Assembly: GCA_023375675.1 (NCBI GenBank)
Contig: JALQBC010000004.1
Location: forward strand, 1,426,001-1,490,000
Source: Cytospora piceicola
Taxonomy: Eukaryota; Ascomycota; Sordariomycetes; Diaporthales; Cytosporaceae
Reading direction: 5' to 3'
Length of the DNA: 64,000 nucleotides
Shown: piece by piece, positions 9,755 through 20,318 of the stretch
Numbering within the stretch: position 1 is the first letter of the stretch
Layout of the letters: every line of letters starts with the position of its first letter
Translations under genes and position numbers: made by a program
The notes under the pieces: generated by a model
What the model saw: the letters and a program-made list of their open reading frames with translations, nothing else
Told to the model about the DNA's origin: nothing
The model's database searches: none

Positions 9755-11961
9755 TCACTGACCGGTCGCGATGCCGGGCCACCTCGCGTGCAGGTTCGAG
9801 ACCCACCGCCCGTAGAGCAGCTCAGACAGCTGCCTGCAGTGCTCCATGCCCGGCTGCGCCTCCCTGCCGGGGAACCGGGCCTCGAGCGCCGCCCTCTCGG
9901 GGTCGCGGGGCGGCGGCGGCGGCGGCGGCCTCTCGTCGGGCCTGTCGGCCGCCCTGGCCGGGCCCGCCTCGGAGGGGGGCGCCTGGCTCCCGCGCCGCCT
10001 GCGGTGGCTCCTCAGGTGGGGGTTGGCCGAGTTGAATAGGATCTTGGCCGGGCTCGCGGGCGTCGCCGGCGTCTGGTCCGCGCGCTTGTTCATGTTGATG
10101 ACCGTCCCGTGGGTGTAGCCCTCGGGGACGGGGGCCTTGGGCTCGTCTGCCGGGGCGCCCTTGAGGAACGCCTGGCTCAGCTTCTTGTCGTGCGACATGG
10201 TCGAGACGAGGCCTTGGATCAGGTGGTAGCTCCCTTCCGGGTCGACCGAGTCGAGCAGCGCGAACGCGTCCGACAGCTTGGCCAGGGCCTCGCGCCTCGG
10301 CTGGCCAGACGTCTGGGCATGAAGCTCGGCCATGGTCGGCTCGAGGGCCTTGGTGAAGACCCTGTGGCCGAGGAGAGCCTCCTTGCTCGTGGACTCACGG
10401 GCTGTCTGGGGCGCGGGATCCACGTTCTCCTCGTTGGATCCACCAGACCGGGAGGTCCCATCAGGGCGACTTGAGTCTGAGCTATTGTTGGAGGCGACGC
10501 GACGGAACAACCGCTGCGTCGATCCCATGTTTCCGAACGACATGTCCGTTTGAAGAGGCCGGCGGGAAGCGACAGATGACCTAGGCGAGCCATCTGAGTC
10601 AACATGAATTGCAGAATCCTGCCGATGGCGCGTTGTAGAGACTTGATGTCGGACCGTGTCTCTTCGAATAGTACTTGGTGCAGGTGAAGGTATCTGCAAC
10701 GGTGCCTCCTCCGCGGGGAGGACAGAGGACTTCGGCGCCCTTGATGCGCTTTTCTTGGGAGGAGGTGGAGGTGGTGCAGCCGACCTGACTGTATCAAAGG
10801 TCCACTCCTCGGTATTGTCCTTGGTAGACAGATTCTGGAGTGTCTCCTGATAGTAGACACGATGCAGCTTCCTCGTTTGGTTCGCGTCGAAAATCCGCTT
10901 CCGCTCGACCAATTCTTGCAGCGCCTCCACCTTCCCTGCACTCAGGATGAATTTGTGCCTCAACAACTCCTTCGCGGTGGGTCGTTGGTCGGGATCCTTG
11001 ATCAGGCATCGTGCAACGAAATCTTTGAAATACTTGCTGAAGGAACCGTCCAGCCGTGGAGGAGCGTTCTTGGGGATGTGGAAGAGGACCTTCATGGGGT
11101 GGATGTTTGCAAGAGGCGGCTCGCCATTCGCCATCTCGATGGCCGTGATAGCCAAAGACCATATATCTGCTTTGAAGTCGTACCCTGCTTGCTGGATGAC
11201 CTCGGGTGCCATCCAAAAGGGGGTGCCGACAAAAGTGTTGCGCTGAGACTTGATATTGGTCAGTTGTGCAGCGACGCCGAAGTCTGCAAGCTTGACCTTT
11301 CCCGACTCAGCCAGGAGGACATTTGCAGCCTTGATATCGCGATGAATCTTGCCTTCGGCATGAAGGTATTCGAGACCAAGTAGCAGCTCCCGACAGACGA
11401 CGGCAATGTGGGCCTCGGAAAAGTTGCCAGGTTTGAGCTGTAATACGGGTTAGCAAAGCACTTATTTATGTGAGGATCGGGCAGGTATATAGTTACGGAC
11501 CAGATCGAGACAAGATCCACCACCCAGATACTCCATCACAATCCATAGCTTGTGGCCTCGAAGGAAGCTCGCCTTGTACTGGGTCACAAAGGGACTGGCA
11601 CAAGTGCTGAGCACCGAGATTTCTTGTTGGATCTCTTGGATGTCATCTTCGCTGGACTCGAGATCGATCTAACTTTGTGTTAGTTCCAGTCAATTATTGG
11701 CCAGATGGTGAGATCAGTGACAAAAGTAGAAATAAAAAATAAGGGTGCCAAGTGGACTTACATGTTTGATAGCCACCGTCTCGCCTGTGGCTCGTTCAAT
11801 GCCTTTGTAAACGACACCAAAGCTGCCGCCTGAGTGAAATCATTAGGTCAGCGATATGTCCCTGATACCTTTGGATTTGGAAACGTCATGACTGGAAAAA
11901 GCAACATACGGCCAAGCTCTTCCAACACCTGATAGTGGCCGGCAATATCCTGGTTGGCCAT
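9755..11961 (-). CDS. GCK-family (Ste20-like) Ser/Thr kinase
   Basis: Four exons, complement(9755..11437, 11501..11668, 11762..11829, 11910..11961), give 656 residues. All joins are in frame with GT-AG ends. The kinase domain starts almost at the N-terminus: YQVLEELG, glycine loop GRGSFGVV (17-24), Lys39 in [16 protein letters not shown] (Asp130), DFG (148-150), activation segment GTPFWMAPE, and the subdomain [13 protein letters not shown] signature. This is the germinal-centre-kinase III/Sid1/MST-1 type that acts above NDR kinases in septation, STRIPAK and polarity signalling. Residues after ~280 are disordered, rich in Ser/Pro, with Pro runs. The C-terminal third is strongly GC3-biased. Which fungal paralogue it is (SID-1, MST-1/KIN3 or Kic1-like) cannot be settled by eye. 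The ATG at 11961 matches the short N-termini of the family. Confidence 0.9.
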
Positions 11962-12294
11962 GATGTTGAATCGCCCAAGTGGACCTTTGTCTGATGGCAG
12001 CAGTGGTGGCCGCCACCAAAGGTAGAGAGAGGGGAGCGATGTAGGAGCAATGGAATTGTTTATCTGGACAGCCTTGGAATTGGAAGGAAGAAACGAATGA
12101 CTGGATTTAGCAGCAAATTCCAAAAGGCCCAGTGGTGAAATTAAAGATATGGTTGGCGACGTGTTTGGATTCCCAGTTCGGTTGGCTAGGGAACTGAGAG
12201 TTTGGGAGTTGGGGGGACTTAAGTAGGTATGTACAAATTACGGTTGGTAGTGTAGTGTTTAGGTGGGCTTACTGGGGGGAACAGTACTACTGTC

Positions 12295-12312
12295 TACCTA
12301 GGTACCTAGGTA
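12295..12312. repeat. TACCTAGGTA palindromic repeat
   Basis: TACCTAGGTACCTAGGTA, two overlapping copies of a palindrome that recurs in other intergenic regions of this window (35.2, 46.2 and 58.4 kb). Confidence 0.9.
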
Positions 12313-13110
12313 AGTATGTGTACCAGGTGTACCTAACCAACTGGGCAGCTGGGCAACTGGGTAACCTAGCTTAATTTACGATTTACGTAGATCGGCGCTG
12401 GGATCACTAGATGGCCATGTACTGATGAAGGTGGGTGCTTCCGATGGACATCCAGCCCTTCCTTTTCTGGATCTTGAAAAAAATAATGTCATTGTGAGTC
12501 TCGAGTGAAGAGCTGGGAGAAGAAGAAACAAGATGTGACGAATGGATGCAGCGACAATGCAGCATTATTAAATATTCGATAGCTTGATGTGCCGATGCAG
12601 CCCATTCAACCCAGCCACAGAAGGTCAGTGATGATTCTAGTGGTGCTACGTACCGTGGGCTAGGTACTTAGGTTCCAAGGTTGGTGTTGTACGACTTGGA
12701 AACCTAGCAACCCCCTAGGAGGCCCCCTGGGCATCCTCTGCATCTTAGGCTTAAGGTTCTCTTAAAGGCTGAGGCTGGGGACGGCCCGCCAACTCTAGAC
12801 TCTGTGATGGACACTTGGACATAGGTACATATCCCGAACTGCCGAGGAAAAACCCGATCAAGGTTTAGATCCCCAGATCCGGATCACCAAGATCCATACC
12901 TATTCCAGTGTCTTGCCATATGTAGTGTAGAGATTCCGATCCCAAGATTCAAGATTCAAAAACACAAAGGAAGGCCATTGGCGGTTTGTGAAGAAGCTTG
13001 ACTATTTTTGGGGGTGACATCACTAAAGGCCCAGTAAGGATCATACGCCGTGCTCTGTTGCTCCAGTTGTTCCAGTGCCGATGGATGCAGCCCATTGCAA
13101 CATCAGTGCG

Positions 13111-13178
13111 GCATTGCAGGCAATTGCAGGCATTTGCAGGCATTTGCAGGCGTTTGCAGGCGTGTGCAGGCCGTGCAG
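13111..13178. repeat. Tandem array, 10-bp unit (TTGCAGGCAT)
   Basis: About seven consecutive units keep an exact 10-bp register: the core TGCAGG recurs at every tenth base from 13115 to 13170. Units drift by one to three bases at the left half. The array is about 1 kb upstream of cyk3 and 1.15 kb upstream of the GCK kinase. Confidence 0.92.
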
Positions 13179-13759
13179 CCCCTCTGTTTACCCTAGCAGC
13201 CCTGGCACCTGGGCTGCTGGGGGCTCCAGAAGGAAGGCGTCCCCGCTGTTTGATTGCTGTGGTAACAGTGGTTCTAGCTCCCCTGCCATTCATGCCTGTT
13301 CTCCACTGAGGCTGAACATTCAGTGACATTCAACAGGACCCCCAGACTCTTCCCAGCTTTCCAAGGTTCCTCTTACTACACAGTACCCCGAGACTGCTAG
13401 GTACAAGGGTCTTTTGTCTATTCACATTCCATGTGAATTAGTGGATATTTGACCTGGGCACCACTTTGACCTGGGCAAGACTGGGATCACTAGGAGCCTG
13501 ATCATCAGATCAGAGCAGAGAGACAACCAACACCAACCACCAACCACCAACCAAACAACAAACAACCGTCAACTCGCCCGCCCTGTCGCCCTGCTCTTGT
13601 CCAGAACCCTGCCCTGTCTCCTGCAGTGTATGCCCTGTTGCGAGGATTGCACAGGCGCACTGTCGGTCATAGCTCCCTCAACAATCAATCCTCGCTTCTT
13701 TCGCATCCTCGTATCTTTGCTCATCACCAACCACACCGCAACATACAGTATAGGAGCCG

Positions 13760-13817
13760 TACTACACTACATACACTACACTACACTACGCTGCACCACA
13801 CTGCACTGCACTACACC
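13760..13817. repeat. CTACA/CTGCA pentanucleotide array
   Basis: Imperfect 5-bp repeats (ACTAC, CTACA, CTGCA variants) immediately followed by TTACCTAGGTAG. Likely slippage-derived sequence in the far upstream leader or promoter of cyk3. Confidence 0.85.
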
Positions 13818-14170
13818 TTACCTAGGTAGCTACATGCTTTTGTCCCTTCTTTGCTAAACCCTCCTTTGCATACGGATCCGTATCTACGTACAACCCAACT
13901 AAACTCACCAAAAACCAACCTACCAATCGGCCACAAGTCTTCCCTGCTTGCTACCAATTGCTATCTGCAGTAGGCACTGCACAATACGCTCGTTTCCTAC
14001 CCACCAACGCAACCCCCCCCCCCCAACCCCACCATTTTCCCCGTATTCCTCGGGCTGTGGACGTCTATGTACCGTATTCAACCGTTTACCTCTCCCGCCC
14101 AAGAGTCTAAAATGCTGTTGAGTCGACTGAGTCTCAGCCTTTGAACGACTTGATTCCTTCCACCGTCAAC

Positions 14171-17100
14171 ATGGTACCAGCCCCGTCCGGTGTACCTACG
14201 CGGTTCCCTTGCTGGTGCAGGGCGGTTTACTCGTTTGGAGGAGAGGTGCGTCGATATGCACCCCGATCTTATTGGTCTTGTTTACGTTGCGCAGTCGCGG
14301 TCATGCTGACGCGCCGAATCCACAGTCAAAACGAGATCTTGGCTTTATAGAAGGCGACTTGATCGAATGCCTCAACGCAGGCGACGGATCATGGTGGACT
14401 GGCAGGTTGCGACGGGATAGGAGGATGGTCGGCCTATTTCCTTCCAATTTTGTCGAAGTCCTGCCCGACGATTTTCGCCCCGTCAGCAGGTCCACGAGTC
14501 CGCTGCCAGCGCCCCAGAGCACCTCGAGTCCCGGCAACACTCCGCAGAAGTCAAAGACCTTTCGGAAACCATTCGAGGCCTACGCCAAAGCGCCGCACTA
14601 CACGACCGCGAAACAGCCCGAAACATACAGACAGAGCCCGCTTCGGACGCAGAGCCCGGTTAGGAAGCGAGGGAACTCGTCAGCGTCAAAACCCTTCAAG
14701 CTCGCCAACCGAAGTGTTCACGAGGATATAGCCAGGATACCAACTCCGCCGCAGGCCCGTGGCTATGGGGCCCGAATGCCTTCCCCTGCGCGAGTGCCCT
14801 CCCCTGCGCGGGTGCCCTCCCCTGCTCCTTCTTTCAACGGACAATTCCAACATCAGTTTGCGCCTCCGATCGATACCCAAGATGACGCTCCGCCCCCTCC
14901 ACCACCACATCGACATATCGTCTCAAGACACGCCGCGAATCTTTCTTACGACAGCCGCGTGCCATCGCGACTATCGGGAGAATTTAGTAGACATGGGTCT
15001 TCTCTTTCCTATGACGCTAGGTTGCCAACAGATATCAGCCGACACGGATCCCATGCCTCTTACGACAGCAGAACACCGACCGATCTGAGCCGCCATGGCT
15101 CCCAGCTCTCTTATGATAACCGTGTACATCAGGACCTCAGTAGGCATGGGTCGCATGCCTCATATGAGAGTCGGATCGACTACGACCGCCGAGGTTCTCA
15201 TACCCCGGTGCAAGACCCAGGGGTAGGCTATCACACTCCTCGCGGTCCTTCACCCTGTCCCCCATCTCCTGGTGGTTCGGCCCTCAATCTAACCCCTTCT
15301 CCCCTCAGAGAAGCGATGGACGGCGTTATGGAGCAGCTTGATGCTCTTGGAGTATCGCGCAAGGCCGAGTCGCCAGAGCCGACGCCGCTAGACCCATGGT
15401 CCCCAGAGTCATTCGACATGGTCAACCAACAATCGAGGAGGCGGAAGGATATGCGACCACATACATCACTCGCGACGCATGCTGATTCTGGCTACGGCAC
15501 TGGGAGTGGTGGATCCTCACAGGAGCATACCCATCACGGCAGTTACGAAAAGAATGGCCAGCTGCCCCCCTTGAGCAATTACGTACAGCGAATGGAGACG
15601 CAGCTGCGGAACATGCAGGCACAGAACACGGATGTCACCGATGACGAAGATGAAGACGTGGCTCCTCCTCCACCTCCTAAGGGCCGGTTATTTGAGAGAC
15701 CAAAGTCTTCGATAGACGGTCGGTCTGATATCCCCGACGGCCAGGATGCAGCTGATCGCAGGCTGCGACACAAGAGATCCGCCAAAGATGTTGGGAAGTT
15801 GATTGGTCGAACCTTTACCACCAAGACGAATTCGTCCTCCAGCACTCGAGCGACAGATAGCAGCTCGAACACGCAGAGCACTGACCGAAGTCTGATGAGT
15901 GGCGTCTCGGCCGGTGGTATCAGCGCTACCAGCGCGGGCAGTCTTGCGCGTAAGAATAGGGATCGCGCCCAGAGTGCTCTCGGGGCGAACGATCTCGGTC
16001 TGAAACGGTCGGACTCTCCCTTCAGCGGTATAACTTACCACAGCAGCCACGCGTCCGATGTCCAACGATCCAACTCCCCAGCAACCTTCCTTGATGACCC
16101 AATGGGTAACCTTGGCGGTCTTGCTCCTCCTACCCCGAAAAAGCGCAACTTCTTGAAGAAACTGATGGATTCCGCCAAGACGGGTGTAGCAAGCGGACGA
16201 AACAGTATGTTGGCCAATAATAGTAATGCATCATTACAGTCATCACCCATGCCCCCGATGAGGCCCAAGGCATTGCTGGCAATCTCGTCAAGTAGCTTCC
16301 CCAGCCCCGGGATGCAGAAAGAATCATCTCGAGAAATGGGATCGGCTTCAGGTACCGATTGGGTCCAAGTTCGACGGGATGTGAATCGATCAAACACCCT
16401 CAGCCGCAACGAGAGGTCCGAGCGGAAAGACAGATGTGTGATGCTCGATTACCCTGCTCTCGACCCAGTGGAGGAGCTTTACAGCAGCGTAGAAGGTGAT
16501 GAGAGCGTAGATGGTATTGCGATCCGGAACCCGACGGACTATTCAGTCATCAACCTTTTGAACGTGGACAAAAACTCGCGGTTCATCAAGAGCCTTCCGC
16601 CCATGACGAACGCTATCACACTTGCAACAACGTATGTCTGCCGGCCCTATCGCAGCGACGTGCAGCGACTGCGAGCCATCTTCACCTGGGCCGCCGAAAA
16701 CATCAACTGGGAGGAAGACTTCGAGGGCGAGATCGACACCCGACGAGTCATTCAGACAAAGAGAGCTTGTGCGGAGGAGTACGCCGTGCTGGTGATGGAG
16801 ATGTGCGGTGCCGTCGGGCTTCACTGTGAAGTCGTCCGAGGCTATCTCAAAACTCCCGGAGAGATACCGGAGACCAACATGCTTCCTCGGCCCAACCACT
16901 GGTGGAACGCCGTACTGGTTGATGGCGAGTGGCGTATTATGGACTGCTGCCTAGCAAGCCCCTCGAATCCAAAGCGTGCACTTTACTCCAGCATCGGCAG
17001 TGGCTCCGCGGATTTCTGGTACTTCTTGACCCGTCCCACGGAAATCTGCTGGACACACATGCCGGAGCACCACGAGCAGCAGCACATTTGCCCTGCAGTC

Positions 17101-18051
17101 GCCCACGAGGTCCTGCTCAACCTGCCCTGCGCTTGCCCTCCGTATTTCATCAACGACCTCCAGATGGTGGATTACAGCACGTCGCTCATCCGTATCGAGG
17201 ATCTCGAAATGGTTCACATCAAGTTCAACGTGCCAGCCGACGTCGAGGTTGCCGCCGAAGTGGAGGTGCGCGCACTAAGCCGGGATTCTGATGGTGATTT
17301 CTATGAGAGCGGCGATCTGGTGAAGAAGCGCGCTCTGGCGCAGTGCGAGTGGTTTGATGGCGTGAAGCGCTACACTGTCAAGGCCTTACTGCCTGGTGAC
17401 GAGGGTCATGGCACTCTCAAGGTATACGCTGGCAAGCGTGGCCTCATGCAGAGCATCAAGGACATTCCACACCCGATGGCTTTCTCAATTCCCATTATTC
17501 ACACCGGTGAGAACCCGGCGTACGAGTTTGTTCTGCGACACCCGACACCGCATGCGCAAAGGCACGATATCTACGTCGTGCAGCCGCAGTGCCAACGCCT
17601 GGCGCTCAATAATACCTTTGTCTTCGCCATTCGACAGCATCCCAGCTCAGCGCCCGAGACCGGAAGTGTTATGACCCCGTCCTCGAATCCGGGCAATGCT
17701 AGTCCCATACCGTTTGTGCGACCGGGGTCAGCCATGAGCATTTCCGCGTCGTCCAACCCGAGCTCGTACGGCGCCGGCGGTGCTTCGAACGGCAAGAAGC
17801 CTGCCAAGCTGGCGATCCAGACGCCCGGCGGCAAGATCCTGCGCCTTATGAGGAAGGAGGATCGCCGCGGCGGCGGGTTCGGCGTGGGCTCGTCTGCGAG
17901 ATCAATGGTCGGGGGCGAAGAGGAGGTCAGCGACGGCGGCACCTGGGAGACGATCATCAAGTGCTCGGAGCGGGGAACCTGGAGAGGCCTGGTACTCGCC
18001 GACCGCATCGCGAAGTGGTGCGTTTTTGCCGAGTGGGAATGCGTGGGCTGA
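14171..18051 (+). CDS. cyk3: Cytokinesis protein 3 (SH3 + transglutaminase-like)
   Basis: Two exons, 14171-14245 and 14326-18051, give 1266 residues. The 80-bp intron splits the SH3 domain and joins YSFGGE to SKRDLGFIEGD. Cyk3 acts at the contractile ring and septum, where it promotes primary septum formation with Hof1/Inn1-type partners. The SH3 domain is residues 17-71, ending GLFPSNFVEVL. The middle (72-780) is disordered, with Pro clusters, SPARVPSPAR repeats and a 17-residue repeat block (225-318). The transglutaminase-like fold lies around 810-950. His883 (NHWWNAV) and Asp898 (IMDCC) are present. The Cys is Cys840 in KRACAEEYA, one residue N-terminal of the usual C-x-x-Y-A place, so catalysis is doubtful, as reported for yeast Cyk3. 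The C-terminus ends in a conserved WRGLVLADRIAKWCVFAEW block. Confidence 0.93.
14923..15204 (+). repeat. cyk3: Repeat block within cyk3 (17-residue unit)
   Basis: Four near-tandem units of SRHGSxxSYDxRxPTDL (51 bp each) plus a longer degenerate first copy (SRHAANLSYDSRVP) and a decayed last one (RRGSHTP). Protein residues about 225-318. Third-position differences between units show it is old enough to have diverged at DNA level while the SRHGS and SYD cores stayed. Confidence 0.9.
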
Positions 18052-19002
18052 AGACCCCTGCGGTTCCGCCCGGCGCTCAGTGGGCGCCAGCCAATTTTGG
18101 TCTCGAGTATGAGGGGATATCAGGTCGTACATGGAGTGCGGCGAGGAGCAAAATAAACAAAACAAAACAAAACGGGTGGTTGGAGTTGGGGAACCTAATA
18201 ATGTCTGAGATCTCTGGACTTTTTTCTACGGTCTTGATTTGGCAAATCTGCTCCATTTGTTGTTTCAGGGGGTCTCTGGCACACTTTGGCTTGCATGTAA
18301 CCTGGCGTTCTTGTCTGGATCATACGGTTCCAGGGTAATTCTTATTGTGTGTAAAGGTGTGTAAAGGTACTGGGAAAGGATCTGGGAAACGGTTGTCATC
18401 CAAACGGTATCAGCAAGGCGAGTTCTAGGGCATTTTTATAGGTGTTGAGGAGGGAAGCCATGACTTCTGTATGAGTGGGCCTTTATTATTGTGTATTATC
18501 ACGGATGTGAACAATAGTATAAAAGTTGCTATTGTGTTTGGACTGTCTTCAGTGACTTGGTGAGGAAAGGGCGTGTCTTCTAAACACCCCCCCCCCCAAA
18601 GCCAGAAGTAGGGAGGGTGGTCTATGACCCTAACCCCTCGATGATTGCATGACTTATCAGTCGCATCATGAAGTAACTTCGGTCACGACATCGGAGATTC
18701 TTCAAGTCAGTCCAGTATCGACTCGTCCTTCTCAAAATTTCCTTGGCTCCCCCTCACGTTTCTCATATTACCTCAAAGTCACTTGATATTGCTCAACTGT
18801 GCACGGCTCACGGGAGTAGTAAATAAGAACAAAAGCATTCTCACCACCTTGTTGTTCGAGGTTTTGCATCAAAGTCTGCAACGAGCAATACACACACAGT
18901 CTGGTTCTTCTTACTAGACATCTCAGCCGAGACTCAAATCACCCAAGGACCCTGTCCTATCCAGCTACTCACAGGCCCCGCCGCTCTCAAACTTATACCG
19001 CA
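18052..19002. other. Intergenic, cyk3 3' / caf16 promoter
   Basis: 951 bp in tandem orientation. It includes an AAACAAAACAAAACAAAAC stretch near 18152-18172 and a C-run at about 18587-18597. It should hold the cyk3 3' UTR and the caf16 promoter. No gene is seen. Confidence 0.55.
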
Positions 19003-19845
19003 ATGGCTCAGAAGGCGCCCTCCATCGAGGTCAACAACCTGACCTACTCCTTCGCCGACGCCTCCCTGGGCGTGCACGACATCCGGCTGTCCCTGCCCCC
19101 GCAGTCGCGGACCCTCCTGATCGGCGCCAACGGCGCGGGCAAGACGACGCTCCTGCGGCTCCTGGCGGGCAAGCGGCTGGCGCCGTCGGGGGCCATCTCG
19201 GTGTCGGGCGCGGACCCGTTCAAGGACGGGCTCGAGGGCGTGACGTACCTGGGGCTGGAGTGGGTGCTGAACCCGATCGTGCGGACCGACATCGGCGTGG
19301 TCGAGCTGCTCCGGTCCGTGGGCGGGGACGCGTACCCGGCGCGGCGCGACGAGCTGGTGCACGTGCTGGACATCGACACGGCCTGGCGCATGAGCGCCGT
19401 CAGCGACGGCGAGAGGCGCCGCGTCCAGCTGGCCATGGGGCTCATCCGGCCCTGGACCGTGCTCCTGCTGGACGAGATCACGGTCGACCTGGACGTGCTG
19501 AGCAGGGCCGAGTTCCTGGCCTGGCTCAAGGGCGAGACCGAGGCCCGCGGCTGCACCGTCGTCTACGCCACCCACATCCTCGACAACCTGGCCGGGTGGC
19601 CCACGCACCTGGTGCACATGCACCTCGGGGGCGTCAAGGAGTTCGGGGAGACGGACGTGTTCCTGCAGAGGCTCGAGGGGGACACGGGCAACTCGAGGCT
19701 CGGGGAGGTGGTGCTGGGGTGGCTCCGGAGCGACCTGGAGGAGAGGGGCCCGCGGAGCCAGAACAGGCAGGCCCCCGAGGGGAAGACGTACGGGCAGGGT
19801 GGGGTTGAGCTGGGTGGCTATGGGCTCGAGGCGAAGAAGGAGTGA
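19003..19845 (+). CDS. caf16: CAF16-type soluble ABC ATPase
   Basis: Single exon, 280 residues. One nucleotide-binding domain without membrane segments. Walker A is GANGAGKTT (about residues 43-51), a degenerate signature motif is VSDGERRRVQLAMGL, Walker B is VLLLDEITVDLD, and the H-loop is in VYATHILDNL. The order and the ITVDLDVLSR context fit Caf16, the ABC protein linked to the CCR4-NOT/Mediator machinery in yeast; plant ABCI relatives also exist. It is likely cytosolic or nuclear. Almost every third position is G or C, far above cyk3 next door. This creates long open frames on both strands that are not genes. The start has AAAC-like context (CGCAATGGCT). The C-terminus after the ATPase core is charged and poorly conserved. 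Confidence 0.9.
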   Translation: MAQKAPSIEVNNLTYSFADASLGVHDIRLSLPPQSRTLLIGANGAGKTTLLRLLAGKRLAPSGAISVSGADPFKDGLEGVTYLGLEWVLNPIVRTDIGVVELLRSVGGDAYPARRDELVHVLDIDTAWRMSAVSDGERRRVQLAMGLIRPWTVLLLDEITVDLDVLSRAEFLAWLKGETEARGCTVVYATHILDNLAGWPTHLVHMHLGGVKEFGETDVFLQRLEGDTGNSRLGEVVLGWLRSDLEERGPRSQNRQAPEGKTYGQGGVELGGYGLEAKKE

Positions 19846-20318
19846 TGGTATGAGGCGAGGCCCTCAATGCAGAGGTCGGGGATGGGTTGGATAAATGGGT
19901 GGATGGATGGGAGGATGGGTTGTATGTATATTCTCAACAACAACAACAACAACGACACGTGCGGCGGTTCTAAGGCCTTGGGCTAGCAGCTGGAATCTTG
20001 GGACGGCGCATTTCAACACATCATATATTCTTCGGTATAGACCGGAGTAAGGGGGAAGGGAATTGCATTAGACGCTTCAACAACGGTCATCTGAGGCGGA
20101 GGGGGGTTGGGGGTTACAGGGCAGGAAAGGCGTTACGGCTGCATTTAAAGAGTTACGGCTCATCCCGGTCAGACATGAAGAAGAGACGACGGCACACTTG
20201 AATAAGAAGGCGTGTGCTTTAACATGCACACGATTCAACTACAGGCCAGGTAGAAAGAGACAATTTCAACAGAGGCATGCATAATCAGATATCCATAAAC
20301 TTTGCCAAATGCGCACTC
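19846..20318. other. Convergent intergenic region, caf16 / CENP-I
   Basis: 473 bp between convergent genes. It carries GGATGGATGG-type repeats (19883-19920) and a (CAA)n run (19937-19953). No gene is seen. Confidence 0.6.

Larger units (their letters stand above)
11962..14170. promoter_or_regulatory. Divergent promoter region, GCK kinase / cyk3
   Basis: 2.2 kb between divergent starts. It holds the TACCTAGG repeat at 12295-12312, the 10-bp array at 13111-13178, a 5-bp CTACA-type array at 13760-13817, repeated CCAACCA motifs near 13529-13550 and a C-run near 14010-14022 in the cyk3 leader region. No coding exon is recognised. Confidence 0.6.
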
